DNA from: UBA8401 sp041665525
GTDB taxonomy: Bacteria > Bacteroidota > Ignavibacteria > UBA10030 > UBA8401
Reading direction: 5' to 3'
Length of the DNA stretch: 64,000 bases
NCBI GenBank assembly: GCA_041665525.1
Contig: JBAYIS010000012.1
Coordinates: forward strand, 1 to 64,000
Part shown: piece after piece, positions 25,752-35,108 of the stretch
Layout of the letters: every line of letters starts with the position of its first letter
Position numbering within the stretch: position 1 is the first letter of the stretch
Translations under genes and position numbers: made by a program
The notes under the pieces: model-generated
What the model was told of the DNA's origin: nothing
What the model saw: only the letters and a program-made list of their open reading frames with translations
The model's database searches: none

Positions 25752-25837
25752 AGGAGTAACCTCAAATGAAAATATGGAACATAGCCGTCGATAACAGAGT
25801 CGCTTCGAGCTGTATGGAACAGCCACTATCAGTATAG
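25752..25837 (+). pseudogene. Duplicated 5' end of the RND pump gene
   Basis: The ribosome site and first ten codons of the pump gene (CTTAGGAGTA..., ATG at 25766, MKIWNIAVDN) occur here, then recur intact at 25948-25997. This copy runs into repeat DNA and stops after 23 codons (TAG 25835-25837). The later copy is the functional start. It may be translated as a short leader peptide. Confidence 0.8.
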
Positions 25838-25946
25838 TCATGCTGAGCAAGGCGCGGCAATTATATTTCATCCTTCGACTCACTCGCTTTGCGGGATCGT
25901 TCAGGATGACAAATGTGCCGCGCCGCGTCGAAGCATGGATAATAAG
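25797..25946. repeat. Repeat insertion between the two pump-gene starts
   Basis: About 150 bases of dispersed repeat (GAGTCGCTTCGAGC, then AGTCATGCTGAGCAAGG, CATCCTTCGACTCACTCGC, and GCCGCGTCGAAGCATGG). CATGCTGAGCAAGGCGCGGC and GCCGCGCCGCGTCGAAGCATG are partly complementary, so it can fold. It is flanked by the direct repeat of roughly 45 bases that includes the pump start codon. Confidence 0.65.
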
Positions 25947-25964
25947 CCTTAGGAGTATGGGAAT

Positions 25965-28900
25965 ATGAAAATATGGAACATAGCCGTCGATAACAAAACA
26001 GCGGTCTATCTGCTGATGTTGCTCATCCTCATCTTTGGATACACATCTTACATCGGCATGCCGCGCGAAGCAACACCGGACATCACTATCCCGCTGGTCA
26101 TCGTCTCCACGCCATACATCGGCGTCTCCCCTGTTGACATGGAAGGACTGATCTCCCAGCCGCTCGAACGGGCGCTGAAGGGATTGAAGGATGTGAAACA
26201 GATCAGTTCCGTCTCGAAAGAAGGACTCTCCACTATTCGGATCGAATTCAACACCGGAATCGATGTGGACGAAGCACTCCGTCGCGTTCGGGACAAAGTG
26301 AATTCAACCCGCAACCAACTCCCTGCGGACATTCTGGATCCCATCGTTTCGGAAATCAACTTCAGCGAATTCCCCATCATGTATGTGAACGCCGTCGGCA
26401 ACGTCGGGCTGGCGCGCTTAAAAACCATCGCCGAAGATCTGCAAGATAAGATTGAAGCGATACCGGGCGTGCTGCGTGCGGATGTGACGGGCGGCTTGCA
26501 GCCGGAAGTACAGGTGAATGTGGATGTCTATCGGATGAATGCCTATCAGGTAAGTTTTGACGATGTCTCTGGTGCAATCCGGGCTGAAAATCTCTCGATC
26601 CCCGGCGGGACGATCGAAACGCAGGAAAAGAATCTGACGGTCCGGGTTCCAGGAGAGTTCAAGCAGGTAAAGCCGCTGGAGGATATCGTATTGAAGATTC
26701 AGAACGGCAAAGCAATCTATCTGCGCGATGTTGCAACGGTGGATTATTCGTTCGAGGACCGGCAGACGTACGCACGGCTGAACAATGCCGAGGTCGTTTC
26801 CCTCGCCATCCGCAAACGTTCCGGAGAAAACCTGGTGCGTATCGCCGATGAGGTGAAAGAAATTGTTGAAACTGAACAGAAGAACCTTCCGAACGGCATC
26901 AAACTCGAAGTCTCCAATGATCAATCCCGCTTCATTAAACGGATGGTCCATGAACTGGAAAACAGCATCTACACCGGAATGTTCCTGGTCGTTCTCGCCC
27001 TGTTCATGTTCTTCGGATTCAAGAATTCGATCCTCATCTCAACGGCCATTCCCCTTTCCATGTTCGTCGGCTACATAGTGCTCGGAGCTCTGGGGATAAC
27101 ATTAAATATGGTTGTGCTGTTTGCCCTTGTGCTTGCGCTGGGCATCCTGGTGGACGACGCCATTGTCGTTATTGAAAACACTTACCGACACCAGCAGGAA
27201 TACGATGAAGACCCGAACACCTCGGCGAAAAAAGCGGCCGGCGAAGTATTTATTCCCGTATTGACATCCACCGTGACGATCCTTTCCGCTTTCGTTCCGC
27301 TCTTGTTCTGGCCGGGCATTGTCGGTGAATTCATGAAGTATCTCCCCATCACTCTCATCACTACGCTGACGGCTTCCCTGTTCGTTGCCTACGTCATCAG
27401 TCCCGTGCAAGCCGCTGAATTCATCAATTATAAAAAAGAGATCAAAAAAGCGAAATTCAATCTGGAACATCCTCACTGGTATAAAAAATACAATCCTCTC
27501 ACCATTCTTTATCATAAAGTGGACGAGCACTTCTTTCCGTGGATGCAGAAAAAGTATGTAAAAACACTCCGTTGGACTTTGCAGAACAAAGGAAAAACAA
27601 TCTGGAGTTCCTTCGCACTGCTGTTGACTGTGATCGTCTTCTTCGGCTTTTTTAACAAGGGAGTAGAATTCTTTCCGAACACCGAACCGATGCAGGTGAG
27701 TGTCAGTATCGAATGTCCGGCGGGTTCATCGCTGGAAGTGACCAATGCCATTTCTAAGATCCTTGAAGAGCGGCTGGATAATATTCCAGGACGAAAAGAT
27801 GTTGAATTCATCGGCGCCAGCGTCGGAACGTCGGACGATATGTTCGACATGGGAGGACAGGGTACGGCGAACAAAGGGCGCATCGCGATTAATTTCATGG
27901 AGAAGGATTTTCGAATGCAGAGCACGTTCGAAACGATGGAAGAAGTGCGGAAAGCAACGCTCGGCATCGCCGGCGCCGAAATCCGTTTGACGAAACAGCA
28001 AATGGGACCGCCGGTTGGTTCGCCGGTAAACATCGAAGTTTCCGGCGAGGATTATGCGCAGCTTGCGGCGTTAAGCAAACAGATTCGCGAAAAAATCAAG
28101 GATGTGCCAGGTCTTGTCGATCTGAAGGATGACTACAACACCGGGCGCCCGGAAGTGGAAATTATTGTTGACCGGGAAAAGGCTGGATTGCTCTATACCA
28201 GTACCGGTCAGATCGCATCGACTGTCCGCGCGGCCATTGCCGGCGTTGAAGCGTCCAAATACCGAGTTGGTGAAGATGAATACAAAATTCGTGTCCGGTT
28301 AAAGGAAGATCAGCGTACCGCCCCGGCGGATCTGGAAAATCTCCGCATCAATTTCATGAACAGGCGCGGACAATTATTGTCCATACCGATCACCTCCGTA
28401 GCAGACATCCGGCGTACCACCTCAGTCACCGATATCCGCCGTAAAGACCAGAAACGGGTCATCACTGTCAGCGCCGATGTCTCCGACCGCGTTGAATCCG
28501 AAGTACTCACCGACGTGAGAAGGATTGTCGGTTCTATTGCCATGCCGAATGGATATGCGGTTAAACTGACCGGCTCGCAGGAAGAGCAGCAGAAAGCATC
28601 GGCCTTTTTAAGTAAAGCATTTATCATCACGCTGTTAATGGTCTTTTTAATCATGGTAATGGAGTTCAATTCCATGAAGGTACCATTTGTTATCATGATC
28701 TCCGTCGTTCTCTCCTTAATTGGTGTATTGTTCGGACTTTTGGTCACACGAACTGCCCTGAGCGTGATGATGACCGGCGTCGGTATTGTGGCGCTTGCCG
28801 GTATTGTGGTCCGGAATGGAATCATTTTGCTCGATTTTGTAAAACATAAACATGCCGAAGGGGGGCTGCCGCTGGACGAAGCTTTAGTAGAAGCAGGAAG

Positions 28901-29183
28901 AGTTCGTTTACGGCCCGTGATGTTAACGGCCGCTGCCGCCGTGCTTGCACTGATTCCAATGGGGACCGGTTATGATTTTAACTGGACGGAATTTCACTTT
29001 GTCACCGGCTCTGAAAGCGCAGGTTTCTGGCGACCGCTTGCCGTTGCGATCATCTTTGGTTTGACGATCTCTACATTTCTCACACTCATCGTCGTGCCGA
29101 CCGCCTATTCGCTGATTGATGAATACACGGAAAAAGCAAAGGAATGGATCCGAAACAGGTTCTCAGAGAAAGAGAACGAATAG
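25965..29183 (+). CDS. RND multidrug efflux pump (AcrB/HAE1 family)
   Basis: A 1072-residue inner-membrane proton-driven pump. The first transmembrane helix (YLLMLLILIFGYTSY) starts near residue 13. The proton-relay signature GILVDDAIVVIENTYRH in TM4 (about 391-407) has the two adjacent Asp of AcrB. Large porter-domain loops follow TM1 and TM7, and the second half repeats the fold (VGIVALAGIVVRNGIILLD, about 945-962). Twelve helices are expected. It exports drugs, dyes or organic solvents with the adaptor and TolC proteins upstream. It is the last gene of the operon. ATG 25965 with CTTAGGAGT upstream. Confidence 0.95.
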   Translation: MKIWNIAVDNKTAVYLLMLLILIFGYTSYIGMPREATPDITIPLVIVSTPYIGVSPVDMEGLISQPLERALKGLKDVKQISSVSKEGLSTIRIEFNTGIDVDEALRRVRDKVNSTRNQLPADILDPIVSEINFSEFPIMYVNAVGNVGLARLKTIAEDLQDKIEAIPGVLRADVTGGLQPEVQVNVDVYRMNAYQVSFDDVSGAIRAENLSIPGGTIETQEKNLTVRVPGEFKQVKPLEDIVLKIQNGKAIYLRDVATVDYSFEDRQTYARLNNAEVVSLAIRKRSGENLVRIADEVKEIVETEQKNLPNGIKLEVSNDQSRFIKRMVHELENSIYTGMFLVVLALFMFFGFKNSILISTAIPLSMFVGYIVLGALGITLNMVVLFALVLALGILVDDAIVVIENTYRHQQEYDEDPNTSAKKAAGEVFIPVLTSTVTILSAFVPLLFWPGIVGEFMKYLPITLITTLTASLFVAYVISPVQAAEFINYKKEIKKAKFNLEHPHWYKKYNPLTILYHKVDEHFFPWMQKKYVKTLRWTLQNKGKTIWSSFALLLTVIVFFGFFNKGVEFFPNTEPMQVSVSIECPAGSSLEVTNAISKILEERLDNIPGRKDVEFIGASVGTSDDMFDMGGQGTANKGRIAINFMEKDFRMQSTFETMEEVRKATLGIAGAEIRLTKQQMGPPVGSPVNIEVSGEDYAQLAALSKQIREKIKDVPGLVDLKDDYNTGRPEVEIIVDREKAGLLYTSTGQIASTVRAAIAGVEASKYRVGEDEYKIRVRLKEDQRTAPADLENLRINFMNRRGQLLSIPITSVADIRRTTSVTDIRRKDQKRVITVSADVSDRVESEVLTDVRRIVGSIAMPNGYAVKLTGSQEEQQKASAFLSKAFIITLLMVFLIMVMEFNSMKVPFVIMISVVLSLIGVLFGLLVTRTALSVMMTGVGIVALAGIVVRNGIILLDFVKHKHAEGGLPLDEALVEAGRVRLRPVMLTAAAAVLALIPMGTGYDFNWTEFHFVTGSESAGFWRPLAVAIIFGLTISTFLTLIVVPTAYSLIDEYTEKAKEWIRNRFSEKENE

Positions 29184-29215
29184 TGATGCAGTCCACCTTT
29201 GAGGTGGGCTACACC

Positions 29216-30697
29216 TTACGATAAATCTTGCGCCACCTTTCGGAAGTGGAAACCATAGATGGCAAATCCGATCGCCAACGAGAAGAATTTAGGTTTGCGG
29301 AAGAGTGTCCAGAAAAATAATTTCCAGTAATAGATCCGGCCTTTCCCCAATACTCCCAGCCTGACAATGGATCGCAACAATGCCCGGACATAATTGGGAT
29401 TGAAGTGGAAGATCTTTTTCTTTTTCGGATCGAATGTTTTCAAGAATGTCATGATCCGTTCATAATATTCTTTATGGGAATAGATGGTCTGTACGATCTG
29501 CTTATAGCCGTTCAGTAATGTTTCCAGCTCCATGGCAGGAGTAAAATTCATCGAAAAATCAGTATTGCTTCCGGTAAAATGCGACAACATTCTTCCTTCA
29601 CCCAGCATTCGTTTATGAAGAGCCGTCCCTTTCGGCGCGTTCAGTAATCCAACCATTGCGGTAACAATTCCGCTCTTCTGGATAAATGAGATCATGTCGT
29701 CGAAGATCTTTGCATGATCATTGTCGAAGCCGACAATGAACCCTCCCTGCACTTCAATCCCTGCTTTTTGTATCTTCGTCACACTCGCGATCATGTCCTT
29801 GTTTTTGTTTTGCGATTTGTTGCATTCAAGCAGGCTCTGTTCATTCGGCGTTTCAATGCCGATGAAGACCGATTCAAATCCTACCGTCGCCATCAGATGC
29901 AGTAATTCATCGTCATCGGCAAGATTGATGGACGCTTCCGTATTGAGATAGAACGGACTCTCATGCCGATCCATCCACTCAGCAATCGCCGGAAGAATCT
30001 CCTTCTTCAGTTTGTTCTTGTTCCCGATGAAGTTATCATCCACAAAAAATAATGGCCCATGCCAACCGGCACGATAGATCGCATCGAGTTCGGCAATCAC
30101 CTGATCTTTCGTTTTCGTCCGCGGACGCCGCCCGTACAGAACCGTAATATCACAGAAATCGCAGTCGTACGGACATCCGCGGGAGTACTGGATATTCATG
30201 GAAGAATAATATTTCTGCTCCACCAGCTCCCAGAGCGGAAGCGGCGTCTTGGTAATATCAGCCCACTCTTTGGTACGGTAGAGATGCTTCGGTGTTCCAG
30301 CGGCAAGATCATAGAGAAACCAGGGCAGGGTGATCTCTGCTTCGTTCAGCACAAGGTGATCGACATGTTCATACAGATCATAGCTGCTGGTAAACAGCGG
30401 CCCCCCGGCAACGATCACGGCATGCATCGCCTTGCAACGCTCAATCACCGTATTTGCCGATTCACTTTGAATGGACATCGCACTCAGAAAGACATAGTCA
30501 GCCCATTTAATCTCTTCATCCGAGAGTTGCCGTGTATTGAGATCGACTAATTTTTTGTTCCAGTCCTTAGGGAGCAGCGACGCTACGGTGAGCAATCCGA
30601 GGGGCGGGAAACTAGCTTGTTTTGATACGAACTGCAGTGCGTGCTTGAAACTCCAGAACGATGTGGGGTATTCCGGATATACTAAGAGGATGTTCAT
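29216..30697 (-). CDS. B12-binding radical SAM protein, HpnP/BchQ-like
   Basis: A 493-residue protein. The N-terminal cobalamin-binding domain (about 1-140; NILLVYPEYP..., IVAGGPLF) precedes a radical SAM core with the iron-sulfur cysteines C175-x3-C179-x2-C182 (RGCPYDCDFCD), followed by a DUF4070-type C-terminal region. This architecture occurs in C-methylases such as HpnP (2-methylhopanoids) and BchQ/BchR (bacteriochlorophyll side chains). The FWSFKHAL opening resembles them. The substrate is unknown; no hopanoid or chlorophyll genes lie nearby. ATG 30697 follows AAGGAACGG; a longer frame to 30724 has no ribosome site. The C-terminus ends basic and hydrophobic (about 455-485), perhaps membrane-associated. 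Confidence 0.85.
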   Translation of the reverse strand: MNILLVYPEYPTSFWSFKHALQFVSKQASFPPLGLLTVASLLPKDWNKKLVDLNTRQLSDEEIKWADYVFLSAMSIQSESANTVIERCKAMHAVIVAGGPLFTSSYDLYEHVDHLVLNEAEITLPWFLYDLAAGTPKHLYRTKEWADITKTPLPLWELVEQKYYSSMNIQYSRGCPYDCDFCDITVLYGRRPRTKTKDQVIAELDAIYRAGWHGPLFFVDDNFIGNKNKLKKEILPAIAEWMDRHESPFYLNTEASINLADDDELLHLMATVGFESVFIGIETPNEQSLLECNKSQNKNKDMIASVTKIQKAGIEVQGGFIVGFDNDHAKIFDDMISFIQKSGIVTAMVGLLNAPKGTALHKRMLGEGRMLSHFTGSNTDFSMNFTPAMELETLLNGYKQIVQTIYSHKEYYERIMTFLKTFDPKKKKIFHFNPNYVRALLRSIVRLGVLGKGRIYYWKLFFWTLFRKPKFFSLAIGFAIYGFHFRKVAQDLS

Positions 30698-30735
30698 TCC
30701 GTTCCTTGTATCTCTCGTAGACAAACCAATCTATT

Positions 30736-31013
30736 TCAGGTAAATCTAATGTACTTTTTTCCTGTGGTATTCTCCAATACTGAAACCGCGAAACCAGCTT
30801 TCTTTGTCCGATTTATAAGCTCGCGGGACATGTTCTTATGGTGTTTACTGTGCTCTTCCTCGATATTACTCTTGCCGTGGCATTCGAAACAGTGATAAAA
30901 AACACTCGATTATTGTTTTGACCAGGGCGTTGCGGTACAGTACTATTTCATCCTCTTGCTGTTTGTTTTCATCAAAGGATTTTTCTAAAATGGTTTCGAA
31001 AGATTCCTCACAC
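30736..31013 (-). pseudogene. Possible frameshifted gene remnant with CxxCH motif
   Basis: On the minus strand two frames each look protein-like. One (about 31013-30890) reads ESFETILEKSFDENKQQEDE and on to KTIIECFL before a stop. A second frame, from about 30897 to the stop at 30736-30738, gives HCFECHGKSNIEEEHSKHHK and on to VSVLENTTGKKYIRFT. Joining them needs one indel. It could be a decayed short gene with a metal or haem-binding CxxCH. No family was recognised. Confidence 0.3.
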
Positions 31014-31040
31014 TAATCAACATTATCGTCAGGCCGTCTA

Positions 31041-31688
31041 ATGAGTTTTACCATACCAATCTCGCAGAAGCGGGTACCGTTCTCCGGAAACCGGTGGATG
31101 CAATTTGTCGCCGTAATCTTTGCGGCAGCATGGATCGAATCGCTGGCAGGCACAACTGATATTTCCAACTGGATTCTCGAAAATATTTTAACGGTCCTGT
31201 TTGTTCTCTTCCTGATCTTCTCCTACAAGAAGTATCAGTTCAGTGACGCTGCATATTTGTTGATAGGAGTATATCTTTGCCTGCATGTGTACGGCTCCCA
31301 GTACACCTATGCTGAAAATCCATTTGGATATTGGCTGAAGGATCTCTTTCAATTGTCCCGAAATCACTATGACAGAATCGTGCATTTCAGTTTCGGATTC
31401 CTGCTGGCCACTCCGCTTCGCGAGATTTTCCTGCAGTGGCTGAAATATCCTGCATGGGTCGCATGGTTGTTGCCGATTGAACTGACATTATCCGTGAGTG
31501 CATTCTATGAGTTGGTCGAATGGGCGGTTGCCGATATTTTTTTTCAGGCACAGGGTGCGGCCTATTTAGGAACGCAGGGGGATGTGTGGGATGCACAGAA
31601 GGATGTCTTTCTTGCCCTGTCCGGTGCGATTATTGCGACCAGCATCGTTTCATTGATCAAGAAGATGATCGGAGCCAAAACATTCTGA
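31041..31688 (+). CDS. DUF2238 (YjdF-like) membrane protein
   Basis: A 215-residue inner-membrane protein with six or so hydrophobic segments. The family core is clear: HVYGSQYTYAENPFGYW, then LSRNHYDRIVHFSFGFL, then SAFYELVEWAVAD and QGDVWDAQKDVF. Conserved His, Tyr, Asp and Glu in the membrane core suggest a metal or proton role, but the function of DUF2238 is unknown. It is a single gene closed by the hairpin at 31706-31736. Confidence 0.85.
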   Translation: MSFTIPISQKRVPFSGNRWMQFVAVIFAAAWIESLAGTTDISNWILENILTVLFVLFLIFSYKKYQFSDAAYLLIGVYLCLHVYGSQYTYAENPFGYWLKDLFQLSRNHYDRIVHFSFGFLLATPLREIFLQWLKYPAWVAWLLPIELTLSVSAFYELVEWAVADIFFQAQGAAYLGTQGDVWDAQKDVFLALSGAIIATSIVSLIKKMIGAKTF

Positions 31689-31705
31689 ACTATCAGTAAT
31701 AAGCA

Positions 31706-31736
31706 AAAGTCCCGGACATTGCCGGGACTTTCTTTT
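31706..31736. terminator. Terminator between convergent genes
   Basis: AAAGTCCCGG, five-base loop, CCGGGACTTT, then CTTTTT on the plus strand. It ends the DUF2238 gene. The reverse strand also ends in a short T-rich tail, so it may serve the convergent receiver-domain gene at 31756 as well. Confidence 0.85.
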
Positions 31737-31755
31737 TAAGAGTGCGATCTGCGGT

Positions 31756-32187
31756 TCATTCTCCTGCACTGATTGTCTTTGCGATCATCGGCAGCGGATT
31801 TCCGCCCTGAAGAGAATCGATAAAATCAGTCTTCGTAAAATATCCGTCCGCTGGAACCATTGCCATCGCATCCTTTAGATACTCTTCTGAAAGTCCCGAC
31901 AGCAGATACACGAGTGTGTCAGAATTAATGGACTTGATAAAACGGAGCGTCACCAGACCGTTCATTCCATTCATCCCAATATCCAGTAAGACAAGATTTG
32001 GAGAAAAATTACGCACTTTCCGCAAACACTCATTGCCGGACAGCGCTGTTTCTATGTGGATGTGGTCATAGACAGATTTCAACAATTCAGCAACAAGCTG
32101 TAAAAACGCCTTGTTATCATCAACAATTAAAATTCTAAACGAATCACGTCCCTTCGACATTGTGTTTTTCATCAGCCGTTTGGCCAC
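31756..32187 (-). CDS. Single-domain response regulator
   Basis: A 143-residue CheY-like receiver domain: acidic pair in ILIVDDNKAF, phospho-acceptor Asp in LVLLDIGMNGMNG, Ser in YLLSGLSEE and Lys in GYFTKTDFI. There is no output domain, so it acts through protein contacts. No histidine kinase gene is adjacent. The GTG at 32187 is chosen because GGGGGAGG lies five bases before it; a GTG at 32202 and ATGs at 32172 and 32160 are alternatives without a ribosome site. The ACTISAGE end is intact. Confidence 0.85.
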   Translation of the reverse strand: MAKRLMKNTMSKGRDSFRILIVDDNKAFLQLVAELLKSVYDHIHIETALSGNECLRKVRNFSPNLVLLDIGMNGMNGLVTLRFIKSINSDTLVYLLSGLSEEYLKDAMAMVPADGYFTKTDFIDSLQGGNPLPMIAKTISAGE

Positions 32188-32404
32188 GGTTGCCTCCCCC
32201 ACCTGAATAAAAAGTTTCCGACAAAACTCCCTGGTATGATTTTTTTTTAACGCAGGAAAATCAGTCCCATTCTGCCCTCACGGATTACGCAATCGAGCAT
32301 CCCCTGCTCTGGAGTAATATAATCTTTTTGCGAATCGCAAGAAAGCACCTACTTTAATTTGCGACACACCGATTTGCATTGCGGCAGCGAGATGTTCGGT
32401 ATGA

Positions 32405-33337
32405 TTATTCTTCAATCCTGAGGTCTTTCAAAAATCCCCAAATTGAGTTGAAGGCATTACTCATTTCCTCTTCAGTAAAATCTCCATGTCTTTTCCCTTT
32501 TATCACAATAAGTGTATTCATAACGTCATTCGCTCTCAATGCATTGTGCAACATTACCGCCTGTGAAAACGGCACAGTATTATCTTCATCACCATGAACC
32601 GTCAGAACAGGAGGGGTTGATGAATTCACATAGGTCATAGGAGAACAACTTTTGTATATCGCTTCCTTCTTCGAGGTGTCACCGACCAGCTTTTCCATGA
32701 AACTTTCGGAATGCCAGTGTTCTACCTGCTCTCCGATATCGCTCACGCCGAACCAGTTAATCACTGCCGCGACTCTTAAATCTCTTGTGATCGGCTTGTT
32801 GGGAATTGCAATTTCATTGTCAGTGGTGAGGAATCCTGTCATCAACGCAAGGTGTCCCCCCGCCGATTCTCCCGAAACGACGATCCGCGTTGTATCGAAC
32901 TTATACTTTTCTGCGTTTTCATAGATCCAATTCAATGCCATTCGACAATCCGCGATACATGCAGGGAACGGCGACTGGTCCAACAATCGGTAATCGATAT
33001 TCACTACCGCCCAGCCTTTATCAATGTACGGCAGAAAATTGAGATTCCGTACCGATCTTGTCAAACCATTCCATCCTCCTCCATGGATATAGAGCAGCAC
33101 CGGCTTTCGGTTGGGTGAATATTCGACCCAGGGTTCACCCCCCGTATTTCTGGCAGGAACATACGCATCCAGTTTCAATTCAATACTATCAACGGTAAGA
33201 TATATAATGTTCGGAATCACTATTGATTTGCTGTACAGACCGGCCATAGCATCGGAGTTGGAGAGCGGTCGCTGTGCACAGGAAATACAAATGAGCGGCA
33301 AAATTAAAAGAATTGTGGAAGTGACTGATTTATTCAT
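32405..33337 (-). CDS. Alpha/beta hydrolase (esterase-like) lipoprotein
   Basis: A 310-residue hydrolase of the hormone-sensitive-lipase/BD-FAE type. The signal peptide ends in a lipobox (ICISC), so it is lipid-anchored. The oxyanion motif HGGGWNG, nucleophile Ser in SGESAGGHLAL, Asp in HGDEDNTVPF and His in GKRHGDF are all present in order. It probably cleaves ester bonds of small acyl or acetylated carbohydrate substrates; the substrate is not determinable. The start at the second Met gives the correct lipoprotein signal. It is monocistronic, about 200 bases upstream of the receiver-domain gene on the same strand. Confidence 0.88.
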   Translation of the reverse strand: MNKSVTSTILLILPLICISCAQRPLSNSDAMAGLYSKSIVIPNIIYLTVDSIELKLDAYVPARNTGGEPWVEYSPNRKPVLLYIHGGGWNGLTRSVRNLNFLPYIDKGWAVVNIDYRLLDQSPFPACIADCRMALNWIYENAEKYKFDTTRIVVSGESAGGHLALMTGFLTTDNEIAIPNKPITRDLRVAAVINWFGVSDIGEQVEHWHSESFMEKLVGDTSKKEAIYKSCSPMTYVNSSTPPVLTVHGDEDNTVPFSQAVMLHNALRANDVMNTLIVIKGKRHGDFTEEEMSNAFNSIWGFLKDLRIEE

Positions 33338-33617
33338 AAATATGGACGGATAGCGGTGCATGTACAGTCAAGCACCTTGTTGTTGAGTGCTCTGAATATT
33401 GGGTCATAATACGCGAGGAATGCCATAGTATCAAGTGCCGATATCACCGGATATATCGGTGAACGTTTTTTTAATACGCTATAACAAAACCATAAATAGT
33501 GAAATTATGCTTGTGTTGATGTTGAACACCGCAGAATAATCTGTTGAGAATGGATGAAGATAAAACAGTGTTGCTTTCGATAAATCATTTAATTTGTCTC
33601 CAGTATCGATTCTAAAT
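33338..33617. other. Gap upstream of the esterase gene
   Basis: AT-rich, no gene seen. It includes the self-complementary CCGATATCACCGGATATATCGG stretch near 33436. It probably contains the esterase promoter. Confidence 0.35.
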
Positions 33618-33858
33618 AGAAGCGGTATCAAAAATACCTCATCAATGTCATCCCGATCCCGCTAAAGCGGGATCGGGATCTCGGTTTTTGACTTCAAGTA
33701 TTAAAAACGAGATCCCTCATTTACCCCGTTGGGGCTTGTCCCTTTTGCCGACACGAAGTGTTCCTTCGGAAAGGCATCCTCCAAAGGAGTCCTTCGGACC
33801 TTCGGGAGGGTCTTCGTTCGGAATGGCAAATAAAATTCATTTTTTTGAGACCACTTCT
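33618..33858. mobile_element. MITE-like element C
   Basis: Ends AGAAGCGGTATCAAAAAT (left) and AGAAGTGGTCTCAAAAAA (right, reverse complement), 241 bases, flanked by TA on both sides. Its first 105 bases match element B (13041-13201) inverted, including the CCCGATCCCGCTAAAGCGGG palindrome and the CTCGGTTTTTGACTTCAAGT segment. It then carries an extra 80-base block with AAGGAGTCCTTCGGACC. Noncoding. Confidence 0.7.
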
Positions 33859-34168
33859 AGTTTGCCAGTATTTCTCAAACGCTTCGCCAGCCCGACTGTC
33901 ATGTCCAAAAGGGGTGGTGTCGCCGCTGGCGAGTCCAATGTATTCTCACTGTACATCAGACAGAACTATCCACATTTAAAATGTGCAGCGGACAATGTTG
34001 TCTGTTTCATTTTCCGATGAATAAAAATAATAATACAAAATTATCGTATTAAGTAAGACCATTCCAAAATTAGACTAATTTTAGATGTTTATGTCTGGTA
34101 TGATAATTGTAGATATCCTTCGTGTAGTTTGCAGAACTGCATATTTTTCAATTATTAAAGGAGTATCT
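33859..34168. other. Gap before the cytochrome gene
   Basis: No gene is recognised. From 33865 to 34018 it reads as a degraded repeat flank. The AT-rich 34020-34160 probably holds the cytochrome promoter. Confidence 0.35.
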
Positions 34169-35056
34169 ATGAAAAACCTGTTTACAATTTTGATCATTGC
34201 CATGCTTGGACTTATTTCGTGCAAGGATGATGATACATCAACTCCGGTATCAAACACGACGAAAGTAACGTCGTACGACACCGCTGATGCAATAAAAGGG
34301 GGGATACTCTACGACAAGTTTTGGTCTACTGAAGCAGGGTACGATATTTCCGATGCGGCGAAAATCAGTCATTTAAGTAAATACGGCGATTTCTATCGTT
34401 GCAAACAGTGTCATGCGTGGGATTTAATGGGCACTGCCGGATCATATATCAATAGAGGACCCAAAGCCAGCACCGTAAGTACCGCAGGAAGGCCGAATGT
34501 TGCGGCAACTCTTCTTCCTTCGCTCTCAAAAACTCCTCAAGAATTATTCGATGCTATCAAAAAGAGCACTGGACGAAGAAAACTTACTGATTCCTCTGCT
34601 GTCACGGCATATTCCACCGCGAGCCCGACAGTGGGAGATCAAATGCCTGATTACAGCACATTGTTGACCGATGCACAAATTTGGAATCTGGTGAAATACT
34701 TAAAAGAAGGAGCTGTTGACGTAACACAAATATACGATGCAACATACACTGGAACATATCCATCCGGCAAAGCATCATACAGCTCCATTGGGAAAAACGG
34801 AGATGCTGCAGCAGGAAATACATTTTATACGACTAACTGCTCTGGATGCCATGGTTCTGACGGAACATCGATTGCAAATCTTGACGGCACTACAGGAATG
34901 ACGGCAGGAAAATTTGTCCGGACAAAACCAAATGAAGCACAGCACAAAATAAAATTCGGTCAGTTGGGAACAAGTATGAAATCGACGAATTTAACGATTA
35001 ACGAATTAAAAAATCTATATAAGGCGCTTGCCGATACATTGACGTTCCCGAATTAA
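34169..35056 (+). CDS. Diheme cytochrome c lipoprotein
   Basis: A 295-residue exported protein: signal peptide with lipobox LISC (Cys18), so anchored in a membrane facing the periplasm or surface. Two haem c sites are visible, CKQCH (78-82) and CSGCH (224-228), each in a cytochrome c fold of about 100-110 residues. Possible axial Met ligands are MP at 159 and the MTAGKF segment after the second haem. It would carry electrons in respiration, partner unknown. ATG 34169 follows AAAGGAGTATCT. It is a single gene with its own terminator. Confidence 0.9.
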   Translation: MKNLFTILIIAMLGLISCKDDDTSTPVSNTTKVTSYDTADAIKGGILYDKFWSTEAGYDISDAAKISHLSKYGDFYRCKQCHAWDLMGTAGSYINRGPKASTVSTAGRPNVAATLLPSLSKTPQELFDAIKKSTGRRKLTDSSAVTAYSTASPTVGDQMPDYSTLLTDAQIWNLVKYLKEGAVDVTQIYDATYTGTYPSGKASYSSIGKNGDAAAGNTFYTTNCSGCHGSDGTSIANLDGTTGMTAGKFVRTKPNEAQHKIKFGQLGTSMKSTNLTINELKNLYKALADTLTFPN

Positions 35057-35080
35057 CAGGAATTATCGGAGAGACATTAA

Positions 35081-35108
35081 AGGGCTGCGTTGGCGGCCCT
35101 TTTTTTTG
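35081..35108 (+). terminator. Rho-independent terminator
   Basis: AGGGCTGC...GGCGGCCCT stem followed by eight T, 25 bases after the cytochrome stop. Confidence 0.85.
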
